A stretch of DNA of 64,000 nucleotides from Trachythela sp. YZ-2020 (Eukaryota; Cnidaria; Anthozoa; Malacalcyonacea; Clavulariidae). The notes below the pieces were generated by a model. It saw only the letters and a program-made list of their open reading frames with translations. It was not told the origin of the DNA and did no database searches. Positions 22,801-33,920 of this stretch are shown piece by piece. Positions within the stretch are counted from its first letter, which is position 1. Every line of letters starts with the position of its first letter. The position numbers and the translations under genes are program-made. Location of the stretch: contig JADLSH010000249.1 in assembly GCA_016169945.1 (NCBI GenBank), forward strand, positions 868,001 through 932,000. Direction: 5' to 3'.

Positions 22801-25800
22801 TCGTTTTAAGTTTCGTTTTACAGACAGGTACACACGTAAAAACGCATAAGTTGTAACAAACCTGCAGCAGACTTGTACCAACGCTGTTTCAACAACTTGT
22901 CATCAGGATGTGGTCGCACTGCTTGTTCCCAGCTTGTTGACAAGTTGTCAACGGCTTGGTGACAACTTTCTACAAGGCTGTTGACTCAACAAACTTGTTA
23001 CAAGTTGTTTCAACAACTTGTTATCGTTAACAAGTTGTGAGTGACAATCTTGTAGAAACTTGATAAAATGACACCATTGCTACAACTTGTTGACAGTGTG
23101 GATTATAACAATTTATTTTGCGCCTGACAAATGTCCGATCAACTAGACAGTTTCTCGGACATTGGCTAAAAATGGTCGGCCATACTTTCAATAGCTTCTT
23201 ATGTGTACAGGTCAGATAACTCATTATTCATGTTGATGTTATTGCTGATACTTGTGTGATACACCTATATTTACATGAAATGTCCTATAAAGCAACACAT
23301 AATTGCATTAAAAGTAGAAACATTTGAAAGTTTAACACTCTTTCCTTCAAAGAAACCTTTAGTATTTTTAGTATCCATTGTTAAACGTTAAAATAGAAGA
23401 AAACTGTATTTTATTTGATCGGTTAAAATGTCCGTGCAGAATAAAACTGATCGGCCATTTCGTGTCTTTGTTCGGCAAATAGCCGAATGCCGACCGTTAT
23501 AATCCACACTGCTTGTTGACAAGCTTGCTACAAGCCTGTTGCGAACACATCTTATTGACAAGATTAGATGTGAGATTTTTACGTGTGCAGTTTTAAATCT
23601 GACAGAAACCATACGACTTACCCATGCCCCGCATGGCTTTCCTCAACATTTCACAGTCTGCCTCGCAATCAAACGGTGTCACACCTTTTACTGTGCCATG
23701 GCCATATGTCTGGAGAAAAAGTAAATCCAAATAAATGTTTCATTAGCTTCATCACGTTTTAAAGCATGAAAAAATAATAGCTATACAATTAACATACCTG
23801 TTGCAAAGACATGCTTCCAAGCTGAGAAGTTGGTGGACCCGCTTGCTGAAGAGGAAAAAAGTAATTAAAAAGTGCCTGACAAACGAGAGGACGAGTTGCA
23901 TTAGAGTGGACTGGATATTACTACGTGTACCGGTCAAACAAGAAAAAACTCTCATCAAAATTTGAACCAGCTCAAAGTTGATGAGAGTGCATGAGAGTTT
24001 AAATTATGTTTAAATTATGCTCTACTTTTCCAAAATGATGCTTGATTTTTAGAAAGTTGCTCGATGTTGCTGGTCACATGCTTTGCGAAATTTAGCAAAT
24101 TTTCATGTATAGCTGGTGTTTGCATGCAAAGGTGATGTTGCACAGGGCGATTTTCAACGACGAACTGTAATCCAAATGATGTTACGCGAAATTTGATTTG
24201 TTCAGCAACGCATTGCGTTACAAATTCTCTGGTAAAACATCACCTTAAAATATAAATTTTAACATCTAAATCATCATATCTTTCTCAATAAAGAGTCATT
24301 TCATACATCACCACGCATAAATGTGTCAACTGTTAACGGTTAACAAAATAGGAAATTTAACACAACTTCAATTTCAGTTACTCTAACGAAATATAATAAC
24401 GAAATGAAACTAATTCGTACTATAAGGGGTCGTAGTTTACCAGTTTACAAGTAAAATAAATGGAAATATAAAGCAAATCTTTATATTTTTGCCGTTGCAT
24501 TCCTTAAAATAACAAATTATTTGGAAATTGTTGGCTTTGTTGCTCGTAACTAAAACGTTACCAGCTCAAACATTTATTGCTCATATAAGGAAAAGTTGCT
24601 GAAAAGTTGCCGAGCATCTTGTGGAAACCCCTATTGATAAGAGTTGGCGGTAAAACGCGAGCGAGAGTTCTGACTCTCATTTCAACTACAATTCTCATTC
24701 TTGTCTCACCAGGGCTTTCATCCTTACCGCAGTCTGAGCTTTGGATGATGAGATCGGTGCTTCCCTAACACCAGGTTGAGGGGGACGTGACGGGGGCTGA
24801 TGTCCACCATGGGCTGGAGGGTGTTGTCCTTGAGGAGGTGGGTGACTTCCATAACCCTGAGGTTGAGGGGCACCCCCATACCCTTGCTGTGGGGGATGTT
24901 GGCCTCCGTAGCCAGGTTGGGGTGGAGCTTGGCCATATTGCTGTTGAGGGGGTTGTTGACCATAGGAGGGGTAGCTAGGGGCGCCACCATATGGCGCACC
25001 TCCAGGGGGGGCACCACCATATGGAGCACCACCATATGGGGATCCAGCAGGGGGGGCACCACCAAATCCAGCTGGGGGAGCTCCACCTATGGGACAAGGG
25101 AGTACAATGGCTCATATACAATGGCTCATATACAATGGCTCATATACAATGGCTCATATACAGATACAACCAACTATTAACTCACGAGAAGAGTGCACAG
25201 AATTAAGTGACCATTTTGTTTTAATTAATAAGAACATTTCAATCGTGAACTAACACACACAATGGTCATTAATTTTAAGTTAGCTTATGTAAATAACACC
25301 CACTAGGACCATTAGTTTTAAATTAGCTTATGTATATACGTAGATATTGACACTTGTTCCTAGGCAAGGTTGTATAAATAGTACATAGGTTTTATACTCG
25401 ACTGTCTCTGATAATGTCGTTAAATGACGAAAGCTTAGACGATTGTATAATTATATTTTTTATATTTTAACAAAAACAGCCACATATCTTGGCCTCACTG
25501 GAAACCAAATACTTTTGATAAAATGCTGGTGAAGGACAACTTCAAACGAGGCTCATATTAACTTAAAGTTGCAGTACAGTCCACTCTGTGTACATTGGAG
25601 TGAAGTCTCCAACTTGTGATTCAAATAGTATAGGTAATTCTATGTTCTCGCAAAGCTTGATTGTGCTACCTTGATCATCTATTTTACTCTGTCAAATAAT
25701 TAAGTTCTTTATTTGGACATGTAAACAAAGCTGACATGTACGCACAGTCTCAGACAGTATAGCATCTTCAAGTCAGTTTGTACTTAGTTTACACAATTAG

Positions 25801-27608
25801 AAGGCTTAAGCAGTCAATGCTTTTTGTCAACTCAGTGTCAGCAGTTCTTGCTTGAAATGCAAGAACGGGCTACTGTTGCCTGATATTTAAAAGTTCACTT
25901 TTACATGTGTCACATCAGTGTGCAAAGACACTCCCTCTTAATATGGAATATTTAGCAGAATTAAGTGAAGTGTACCCTTATAGTCCTGAAGGATTACAGA
26001 ATCAAGCATCTGGAAGTTAGTAGCCACTATTAAGTTATTTGAGTACTAACTTCCAGACAAAAGGCCTTAGAAATTCTTGGCATCTCGAAATGTCGAAATT
26101 CTTGTTATATGATGAATGGCCTTAGCTTGAAATGTTGAAGTTTTTGTTATATTTATTCAGGTAGTTTGATATCCTACAAATCCTCAAGTATATTGTTTAT
26201 CACTGCCTACACTGGAGCCACACATTCAAAATAACTTACACATTTAGTTATGACGAAACTTACCGAATCCTCCTAGGGGAGGGGCACCACCTGCAGGATA
26301 ACCTCCAGCAGCGGGGTACCCACCTAGAAATACAAAACATGTAATGTAAGCTGGCTTTTAGGCAGATGCAGGGATGGATTAACTGAGGGGCAGAATGTGA
26401 CGTTGATCAGGAGTGAATGCAACGTTGTATTAGCTTGTGCGTAAGCATGTCAATCAAGGCAAAAGAAATGTTTCACTTATGCGTAAACATGTTAAACAAT
26501 TCGCAACTGCTCCTGGCTAGGTTTAAAAATATATACAAATTTTCGTTCGAATATTCCATCTACCAACACCTTCTACTATTAGTCCTATCGAACAAGATGC
26601 CAAGAGAAAAATCTTGACATTTACCCTTTGTAACTATAATGTTTGGTTTTCATTCTGCCTAACTTTAGGTCTGTTCACACAATTTGGTTTGTCGGATCCG
26701 ATTCTGACCTCTTGACGTATGTGATTTACTGGATTTGCTGACAAGATTAAGGCTATTGGCTCATATACCTGGCAAAGATTGTAGTTATTGCTATATTGTG
26801 TCAAATCACATACGTCAGGAGAAGAATCAGATCGAACAAATCGGATCGTGTGAACAGGCCTTAATTCATTCTTAATTAACCAGACATTTGCTTACCACCA
26901 CCACTTGGGTAACCAGACTGTACAGGGGGAAAGCCTCCAGCAGGGGGGAAACCAGGTGTTGCAGAGGGATAACCAGGTGCGGCAGAAGGATAACCAGGTG
27001 CGGCAGAGGGGTAACCAGGAGCAGCAGGAGGGTAACCAGGTGCAGCAGAGGGATAACCGGCACCGGCTGGTGGATAACCACCATACTAGAATAGAAAATA
27101 TCCAATGTTGATCTAAAATATCCACAAACCCAAGCTCTTAAACATGGGCCATTTGGCTTATTAGGGGCTTTTTTCGTTAACGAGCAACGTATTCAAGTCA
27201 CATGAATAATTTACCAGCCGTGCGGACGTGGCAAGAAAGTTCAATGTAATTCCCCCTGTGGAGGAAATTTGTGCTGTTTGAAGGAGGGGGAAAATTTACT
27301 TCTGATCGTTGTAAAATGTACTAGGGTGTGTACTTCCCATTTCCTCTGTAAGGGAGCTGGAATAATTCATTCAACATTGTCATACTGTGCCTGCGACCAT
27401 CAAAGTCGACAATGCAAACCATTTTGGCATATAAAATTAATTATATTAAAACTGGTTCGTTCATCTTGTGCAGAACACAACCACAATAGAAAACCTTTTG
27501 AATAATCAATTTTTACAAACATATTTTTGTGGTATGTGTAGGTATACTTACAGGGTCATGGGGATAACCAGGATATCCACCAGGGGGTCCGCCAGGATAA
27601 CCAGACAT
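13807..27608 (-). CDS. ANXA7: annexin A7/A11-like, complete, 16 coding exons
   Basis: Coding exons in order are 27552-27608 (ATG), 26896-27085, 26264-26323, 24728-25086, 23798-23845, 23622-23709, 22685-22779, 21793-21906, 21574-21630, 21441-21474, 20320-20399, 18756-18824, 17966-18067, 16889-16964, 15863-15975 and 13807-13935 (TAG). All have GT-AG introns, and phases join to 556 residues. Residues 1-238 are Gly/Pro/Tyr/Ala/Gln-rich ([16 protein letters not shown], repeated GYPSAAP, then PYGGAP and QPPQQQYGQ), as in annexins A7 and A11. The core begins [19 protein letters not shown] and has four annexin repeats. Type II calcium loops read GMGTDE (repeat 1), GAGTDE (2), KWGTDE (3) and GAGTND (4). 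The C-terminus is [20 protein letters not shown]. The protein should bind acidic membranes in a calcium-dependent way. The N-terminal tail of this class drives self-association and partner binding, including ALG-2-type proteins. ANXA11 is an equal alternative. A non-coding first exon upstream (splice-donor-like sequence near 28457) is possible but unproven. Confidence 0.95.
14835..15115. repeat. ACAACTTGTTGACAAGTTG repeat
   Basis: Dense, self-complementary words (CAACTTGTTGA, ACAAGTTGT, TTGTAGCAACTTG) bounded by GTAAGTTGTAACGAATCTGC on the left. It lies in the 3'-most annexin intron. Other copies or parts are at 17080-17265, 17570-17745 and 22845-23093 with 23512-23590. It looks like a dispersed non-autonomous transposon able to fold on itself. 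Confidence 0.6.
16069..16327. mobile_element. foldback element in an annexin intron
   Basis: Arms of about 110 bp (from TAATATCTGTATCATTCTGA to GATATGATGTCATTAG, and the reverse complement to TCAGAATGATACAAATATTA) surround a loop of about 30-50 bp. Mismatches are few. The ends TAATAT/ATATTA would allow a TA duplication, as for Tc1/mariner MITEs, but this is not decisive. It lies between annexin exons 16889-16964 and 15863-15975. Confidence 0.75.
17080..17745. repeat. two ACAACTTGTTGACAAGTTG repeats flanking a direct repeat
   Basis: Copies at about 17080-17265 and 17570-17745 flank a segment holding a near-exact direct repeat: ACTTACTAATCTATACC...TCTATTTACATCGT, at about 17337-17375 and 17392-17430. 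All are inside an annexin intron. Confidence 0.55.
19516..20240. mobile_element. large foldback element in an annexin intron
   Basis: Outer arms CAGCCCAATGG...GGTTTAATAAATAATGAAC to ACTTGACAATAATG (19516-19640) pair with 20130-20240. Inner arms at 19658-19765 pair with about 19872-20002. The right side holds about 125 bp of extra sequence (20003-20130) with no partner. The outermost host-like segment GGGCTG/CAGCCC is also inverted. Confidence 0.75.
20475..21397. mobile_element. TIR element flanked by TTAA in an annexin intron
   Basis: Inverted ends GGTGGCTCGATAGG / CCTATCGAGACACC are bounded by TTAA (20471-20474 and 21398-21401). The 923-bp interior has no transposase. An open frame at 21149-21340 is not recognisable. 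It could be a piggyBac-type derivative, or another family using TTAA. Confidence 0.7.
21950..22606. repeat. TIR-like repeats in an annexin intron
   Basis: 21960-22300 has GAGTTACC words in both orientations and GTCTGTTTATGTGGG / CATGTAAACAAGG near its ends. 22315-22606 (TCCGGGAAATTTTGAAATCTGG... to AAATAAGCCCTGG) matches a second copy at about 37430-37765, including TACTGCACACTTTCCAATTA. The AAATAAGCCCTG end resembles a hAT terminus. Confidence 0.5.
23094..23511. mobile_element. hAT-type MITE with 8-bp target duplication
   Basis: Ends CAGTGTGGATTATAAC / GTTATAATCCACACTG are perfect inverted repeats. The 8-bp direct repeat CTTGTTGA flanks them (23086-23093 and 23512-23519). The target is itself an ACAACTTGTTGACAAGTTG repeat, which the insertion has split, giving a relative age for the two. 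Confidence 0.87.
23880..24720. mobile_element. AACTCTCAT MITE copy with large unrelated centre
   Basis: The left part (ACCGGTCAAACAAG...CTCATCAAAATTTGAACCAG to about 24000) and right part (GAGTTGGCGG...CTCATTTCAACTACAATTCTCATTC...CACCAGGGCTTTCA, to 24720) match the ends of the 3632-3998 element. The centre (about 24010-24640) is AT-rich and unrelated. The element runs almost to the donor of annexin exon 24728-25086. Confidence 0.6.
25100..25162. repeat. 14-bp minisatellite TACAATGGCTCATA
   Basis: Four copies of TACAATGGCTCATA in perfect tandem, starting about 15 bp upstream (minus strand) of the acceptor of annexin exon 24728-25086. This is close to where the polypyrimidine tract and branch point would be. 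Confidence 0.8.
25163..26263. other. annexin intron; degraded PLE-terminus motif
   Basis: Mostly unremarkable. At about 26035-26180 lies ACTAACTTCCAGACAAAAGGCC...GAAATGTCGAAATTCTTGTTAT...TTCAGGTAGTTTGAT, a diverged copy of the PLE terminal motif. Two partial versions are side by side. Confidence 0.45.
26668..26860. mobile_element. Harbinger-type MITE, TTA target duplication
   Basis: Ends GGTCTGTTCACAC / GTGTGAACAGGCC, with arms extending to GACGTATGTGATTT / AAATCACATACGTC, are flanked by TTA at 26665-26667 and 26861-26863. A second, truncated copy in the opposite orientation is at 55670-55830. It lies between annexin exons 2 and 3. Confidence 0.8.
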
Positions 27609-28809
27609 ATTGTGACTATAATATACCTACAAAAAACACAAAAGCTTAAACATAAGTTGATACCCCCCATTAACATGTCTACGAAAACACAAGAACGGTT
27701 TGTGTGACCAGTCTTTCAATATACATAAGACATTTTAGACAGAATATGTTTGAGAACATTAGGGAGCGTTGCTGGTAAATTCAAAAGCTGTAATTTCGTC
27801 TAATTGCCAGACAAAATCTATTTGTCAACGGCCCCTAACAGAATTAGTTTGTATGTCTACTTAAAATTATCTATAAACAATGTAATAGATTAATGAAAAA
27901 TAAGAATAAATACAAACCGAAAATACGCAGGATATATAATTATGTACTGATTAATAATATCTGATTATATAAATGAAAATAGAAAATGAAAATATATTAT
28001 TGCTGGGTCAATTTTAAACAAAGAAGTGGCACATTATGCATTGCTCCCTTTCTCAATTGCTAGCTAAACACACAAAAAAAGTTTCAGACACTTAAAATGT
28101 TGAAATTGAAACATATTAAATAGAAAACATCCCAAAATTCAGTACTTAATATTAACATTTAAATGCCCGTTTCAATACAGAACTAAATATATAACAACTA
28201 TTTCTAATATAACAATATACGATCGAGGTTTGATCACCCTAAATTGAGAAAGATATTGAACGATTAGTTCATTTAAACTCATTTTAAATTGATGTTAAAC
28301 ATCCCATAAAATTCTGCACAGTCACTGACACCGTATGCTAGTCTGTCCTTTAATAGCTTCTGCATAAAAGAGCTTGAAAGCGAAGCAATTGTGTACTAGA
28401 TCGTAAAATAAACTACCTTTCTAACAAATATAATACACCATTACATAAAAAACCATACCTTTTTATCGCAAAAAAGCTTGAAAGTTTTTCAAACGTGCCA
28501 AAAGGGGTGTACTTGGACGAGGAAGTCCAAATTTAATTATTGCAGAACAAAACAGACGCCCGATTTGCACATTTGACATCTGCCGCAAAATATGTCCCCG
28601 ATATATTTCTCGGCAGTTACCCTGCGACCCTACCGTATATAAATAGCTAAGTAGACTCTGCGAACTAACGATAAAAAGCTTGTTTAAAAGGCTTGTTATG
28701 TAACGTTGATTTTCTATCTGCAGTTCAGCATATGTTTTAATTTTGGTATAGGTTTTTGTGGATGGATCTCTCAGGTTTGTTCCACGGACATAAATTTACA
28801 AACATTTTA
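27609..28809. promoter_or_regulatory. presumed annexin promoter and 5' UTR region
   Basis: AT-rich flank upstream of the annexin start codon. A minus-strand GGTATGG after AAAAA near 28457 could be the donor of a non-coding first exon. A TATA-like TATTTATATA (minus strand, about 28635-28646) lies further upstream. Neither is confirmed. Confidence 0.3.
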
Positions 28810-29518
28810 GGGAGCGGTCATTAAGTATGTGTCATGGGGGGCCGAAGGGTATTTTATAAAATATGAAAAATGGATTGTGCCCCTCCCATGCATTCGAGAA
28901 ATTATTTGGTACCCCCTCAATTATTAAAAAAAGGTTTCATAGCCCTCCTTGAATTTTTAGTACTATAAAGGTGTGGTGTAAATACACAATAGGTACATAT
29001 TATACTGGTGCAATCCATTATATAGTTGCACACTGCCACCTTCTTCTATGCCTATTTTTTTAAATTATTAATAAATCTAATATTAATATCTAATAAAGAA
29101 AACTGTAATATATTTAGAATTGGATCAAATGGTTTATTTAACTCATTAATTGGCCGTACTTTACCACTGACGAGTAAAATCGTAAAAAAGTAGGGCGCAT
29201 TACTGGCTGTAGTTAATATTTATACTAAAAGGTATAAAATTCTTACACAATATTTTGAAATTCTATTCACTTGAGAATTAAATCTATTTTCAGTAATATT
29301 ATAGAAATAGGAACTGACCGGTAATTAAGAGAGAGTGGAGTGCTATTCATGCCCCTAGGCCCTAGCTAATAGACTCTATATATATGTATATTAGTTTCAA
29401 GCCCCTTTGCTTTTTTATAAAGTCGGTCTTAACCCCCTGCTTAGGAGAAAGATTTTGTTTCACGACCCCCCTCAATTAACCTCCGGCCCCCCATGACACA
29501 TACTTAATGACCGCTCCC
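28810..29518. mobile_element. Harbinger-type MITE, TTA target duplication
   Basis: Perfect inverted termini of about 35 bp begin GGGAGCGGTCATTAAGTATG and are flanked by TTA (28807-28809, 29519-29521). The interior contains GGCCCCTCC/CCCCCTCAATTA-rich segments. There is no transposase frame. Confidence 0.87.
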
Positions 29519-29521
29519 TTA

Positions 29522-30229
29522 CCTTTGAAGAAAGTAAAATTACAATTTTACAACCACAGCGATCGAATCGCCGTTCTAGCGACTCTTGTGCAAGGGCTTG
29601 GCAACAGAGCTACTGAGCGCGGTCGTTTGAACAAGGCATTTGTGGTGATTAATAACTTATATTTTGATAGAATTACCCGGCCCTTGATAGTGATAGTGAT
29701 AAATACAAATGGTTGTACTTACCACCATCTTTAAAGGTACAATGAGAAAGAAGCAATGACATAATACAAAACATACCATCCTTACCAGCAAGAACTGTGT
29801 CTTACCAAATGTTCTTATATGCGCCCTCTGAAAGTTGCTGTGCTAAAATCAGTTCTTAAAATCCTCTCACTACGTTAAGTAATTTAGTGGCTCATTTTCA
29901 ACATCAGTTTTTCAAATTACTAGAAGGCAAGTCACTTCTACAGCTGATTCATTTTCATATGCGCATCGCAGAATCGCTGCCATTTTAAGATCTTAATCCC
30001 TAAAGTGCCAATTTCTCCGTTTTGTGGGCGATGTTATAAAGTTTTGGTGATTTTAAGTCGTCATTTAGCACATGTGACTACATGACTAAATCAAAAACAA
30101 CCCAAAACACTTAAACATGAAATAGTAAGATAATATTACTTGTTAACGTGTTGAATGGAATTACGGTATATTTATTAAATAGACAAAGTACAGTTTTGAT
30201 CTTTTGTTTAACTTAATGTCAAAAAGACC
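29522..30229. other. intergenic, no gene seen
   Basis: A 75-codon frame begins at 29507 within the preceding element's end and lacks any recognisable feature. No repeat or RNA gene was recognised. Confidence 0.4.
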
Positions 30230-30790
30230 AAAGAGTTTCGGATATCCTTCCTTAAAGAAGAGCCATTGTTCGACCATCTGACTGCCAGTAATAACGTAGT
30301 GGAAATTGTACCTTGTTTTAAACTTCTTGGTACCATAATATCGTCGAACTTATCCTGGGATCAACATGTCGACTATACATTTGCTCAAAAGCAAGTAAAC
30401 GCTTGTATTCTATGAGAATACTAATAAAACGTTCTGGCATTCCCATTCGCGATCTATTCATAACACATATTTATTGTACATCGATCTTCCACAAAAACTG
30501 TCCCGAGTAATAGTACAAGTTCAAAAAAGAGCAGTAAATATCATACATACTACCTGGTCAGCTAACATACATTGAAAGTCTGAACAGATTAAAATTGGAA
30601 ACACTAGCTGAACGCAGACAACGACTTTGCTACAAATTGTACCGGTCGATTATTAATTAATGATGAAAGTTAACAAACTAAATGAACTTCTCCTAGAACT
30701 GAAACAACACGCATATTCAAACCCAAGATTTTTCCCGACAATCAAAGCAAACACTGACAGGTGTTTCATTTGTCAAGCAGTGAAAATATA
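30230..30790 (+). pseudogene. non-LTR retrotransposon reverse-transcriptase C-terminal fossil
   Basis: Translated across several frames it gives FKLLGTIISSNLSWDQHVDY, then LSRVIVQVQKRAVNII, LCYKLYRS and KLNELL.ELKQHAY. These are the conserved C-terminal blocks of CR1/L2-type LINE polymerases. Frameshifts and stops interrupt it. It is a dead 3' fragment with no upstream polymerase core. The exact clade is not determined. Confidence 0.7.
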
Positions 30791-31686
30791 TGACTACAAT
30801 TGCACGCTGGAGTAATTTGAATTCATATAATTTAGAGTTTTTAGTTAATGTCACCCCCATGCGCCTTGTTACCCCCATGAGCCTGGTTAATCCTCCTAAA
30901 AAAAGTTTGGTTCTGTTTAAAACGTTACCATAACAATACGTGACCCACAGTACACTTAAACTCATCACATACAAGTGTATGTGTCAACACAACGCTGATG
31001 ATGTAGAAGAATTACACGAATGGAATTTACCACATGCTTCAGTTCTTGTTATGCAAATTCCCCGAAGAAATAAAACATATAATTAACAAATAGTTAACCT
31101 CCACATCACTTTATAAACGTAGCTTCGGTCTGGCAATTCCATTAAATACGGTCGTGCACATTCTCAGGCTCTGTGAAGGCCATATTATACACGAAGTAAT
31201 TTTTGCATGCTGTAACTTGCAACGCAATTTCTGCACAGAGCCATGTTATGTCGAAATGCGCGCACAGAAAAACAGCGAACATATATCTGCAAATATCTGC
31301 AGATGCAAGAACTCGCAGCGAGTTTGCGAGTTGGTTTTGCGATGAGTGGAAAAGAGTCTTTAGACAGGGTAAAATTAATTACGAAGAATGGAGCGTCGTG
31401 GCCTTATGGTCCTCTTATGATGATATGATTACCCAATTAATGTTTAACACTCCCTTAACAAGTCAAATTGCGGGACTCACGCGTGGATACGTCTCGCCTT
31501 TTAAGAACATAAGCATGTGAAACAAATACATTCCAAAACTCCTACTTTTTAGAATTGTAAATCTGTGGGACTATGTATGTAAATCTGCTCCTTCCAACTG
31601 CTACGACATTCTCTCCATGCACCTTTAAAACATACCCGCACAAGACTTACCTCCACCTTACTGCCACTACCTACACTCCTGACTTA
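30791..31686. other. intergenic, no gene seen
   Basis: At about 31170-31330 are sequences resembling the TTAA element at 12320 (AAGGCCATATTATACACGA, GCAACGCAATTTCTG). Overlapping open frames at 31154-31520 are in this repeat-like segment and show no domain. Confidence 0.4.
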
Positions 31687-32276
31687 GGGACCGTTCATTG
31701 TTTATCTGGGAGGGGGAGCGGTAGGAATTAGGGGGTGTGCCACGCAAAAAGGGAGGAGCACGCAAAAAAACAATACAATGTTTTGTTGCTCTTATTTGCG
31801 AGAATGTCACCCTGAAAGCGCAGGAAATGGCCATTCTGGGCTACTAAAATTCAAAATTTTGCGTGGAGCATGCCCCCGGACACTCCTACATATGCAAGAC
31901 CCAAAAGAATTACTACGCAATTGGGTTTGGTAGCCTTGCAACTGCTATTAAAATACATCCTGACACATCTTGAGCAAGATATTTACAACATAGTTACAAC
32001 TTGCATGTTCTATCTTTATAGCCAATGATCATACAAGCTTTTTTCACAAAAAACAGTTTTCTTAAGTGTATATACTTTGGAATTTCTAGGAGAGAAGATG
32101 GGGGGGGGGGTAGGGTGTCATCTAAAAAATATCAGTATTTAGGGGTGGGCCACTGGGAAGAGTTGAGTATGAAGGGGTGGGCCATGCTAAAGATTTAAGA
32201 GGGCACACTATAAGCCGCCAGCCCTATCCCCTCCCCTCCCATCCCCTCCCCTCCCCGATAAAAAATGAATGGTCCC
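31687..32276. mobile_element. Harbinger-type MITE, TTA target duplication
   Basis: Inverted ends GGGACCGTTCATTGTTTATC / GATAAAAAATGAATGGTCCC are flanked by TTA at 31684-31686 and 32277-32279. Subterminal G-rich and C-rich strings (GGGAGGGGGAGCGG, CCCCTCCCCTCCC) lie at opposite ends and could pair. There is no transposase. Confidence 0.83.
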
Positions 32277-32472
32277 TTACCTAGCTAACATTCATTTATC
32301 ACGACTAACTAATCCTTTCCATGTCAGTCATTCTATCACTTCTCTCTCTGAATCTACAAAACTTCTTGCTTTCCATTTTCTTGTTTTGTTTCTACTATCA
32401 CGTCTAGTAGTACGTCTAGTTGTGCATGAGCATGTTGTATGGGACCTGGTCTCGTTCGGTTGTCCATATTCG

Positions 32473-33658
32473 CAGGGGCGCACATTCCAAAAAGGTTTGG
32501 GGGGGGGGTGTCCATTGTTCAGGGACCGACTTTTGATATTTGTTTGACCACATCAGCACATGTAGTACGAGTTAACGTAAAAATGCGTGTAGTGTCATGA
32601 TACAGGACAAACATTTTATGTGGAGATATGCGCACAACTTTCCTGAATGTACGATATATATAAAGTTGAAAGTAGGGGGATCTGGGGGCATTCTCCCCCC
32701 CCCCCAAATGGAAATGTAATTTCCTGCATTTTTAGGGAGGCAATAGCCATTAATACGGAGTACTAAAATATATAAGCACCTTGACAACACTGCATTATGA
32801 CGCGTTCTTAAAGTATAGAGGAAAATTAATAACACCCATGTCAGTGGTATAAAAGCGGTGAGATGTATACAAAAAACGTTAATTAGAACGCTATAAGCAA
32901 GTTCCGCCTAATTTTACTCAGGTTTTGTCATATCTTGCACACAACTACACAATTAAGTGTCATAAAATATTACACGTCTATATATCCTGCCTCATTACAG
33001 AATGCAAATATATATCAATATTTTCAATATTGCGATAGTTCCTAATTAACTTCCTTTTATATACGCCGTTTAGTGTTATAAGCACTGTCAATAGTAGTTT
33101 GCTATACCGATTGTTGCAAAATGCGCTTCATGCTTCTGCGATTGTTACTTTGCCCATAAATAAGCTTGTTAGTTTTATGAAGGATGTCAAAACGTAACCT
33201 TCAACATCATAAAGACATGCAATTAGATACTGCATCTTTACAACAGAGTTGACTTAATCTTACTCGAGAATATACTGACGTGGAAAGAGAACGCACAAAT
33301 CGGCAGGGCAGAAGTTAGGAGGTTTTTGCGCCGTCGTATATGGCTATGACTATGTCATCTTACATTTGAAATTTTGAATATATTGCTTCCTGTCGAAATC
33401 GTTAAGAGGAAAATATATTTCTGGGTTTCACAAAGTTGTTTTAGTTGATTTCTCTTATTGACAATTTCTATATCACTCATTATACGTATTTTTTAGACAG
33501 AATGTTTCGGACCAATCCGGACCGAATTAAGTAGTGTAATTTTACACCGACTTTTCTGAAAAATTTACAAATGTTGGGGGGCCGGGGGGGGTTGTCGATC
33601 ACACACCCCCACGACGGGGGAGCACGCACCCCCACAACCCCCCTAATGTGCGCCTCTG
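32473..33658. mobile_element. hAT-type non-autonomous element, 8-bp target duplication
   Basis: Ends CAGGGGCGCACATT / AATGTGCGCCTCTG are flanked by the exact direct repeat CATATTCG (32465-32472 and 33659-33666). Subterminal G-tracts (GGTTTGGGGGGGGGG; GGGGGGCCGGGGGG) and C-tracts are present. The 1186-bp interior has no transposase frame. Confidence 0.87.
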
Positions 33659-33769
33659 CATATTCGTTCTTGCTAAGTGTGATGGTCTATGTTAGTTATG
33701 CACGATAATGTGTAGTTATTGTATGCCGAAATAGAGCTGTTAAAGTAGAAAAGTAAAAAAGTAAAGAGT

Positions 33770-33920
33770 AACATGAGAGTTAATGAGAGTCAATGAGAGT
33801 TGCAGCTCGATTTCGTTCGCGTTTGACCGCCAAGTTGCCAACTCTCATCAACTCACATAAAGCTGGTTCAAATTTTGATGAGATTTGATGAGAGTTTTTC
33901 GGCTCGTTTGAGGATTTGCC
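33770..33920. mobile_element. AACTCTCAT MITE fragment
   Basis: ATGAGAGTTAATGAGAGTC...CGCGTTTGACCGCCAA...AGCTGGTTCAAATTTTGATG matches the left half of the 3632 element. Both termini are missing. Confidence 0.6.

Noticed and set aside
24724..25206. Several open frames on both strands over 24724-25206
   Set aside because: Shadows of the Gly/Pro/Tyr-rich annexin exon 24728-25086 caused by its biased composition; only the frame giving PYGGAP joins neighbouring exons in phase.
26872..27125. Alternative frames over the second annexin exon
   Set aside because: Low-complexity shadows; the GYPSAAP frame is the one consistent with both splice junctions.
31154..31520. Three overlapping plus-strand frames
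   Set aside because: The sequence resembles the TTAA-flanked repeat at 12320 and shows no domain.
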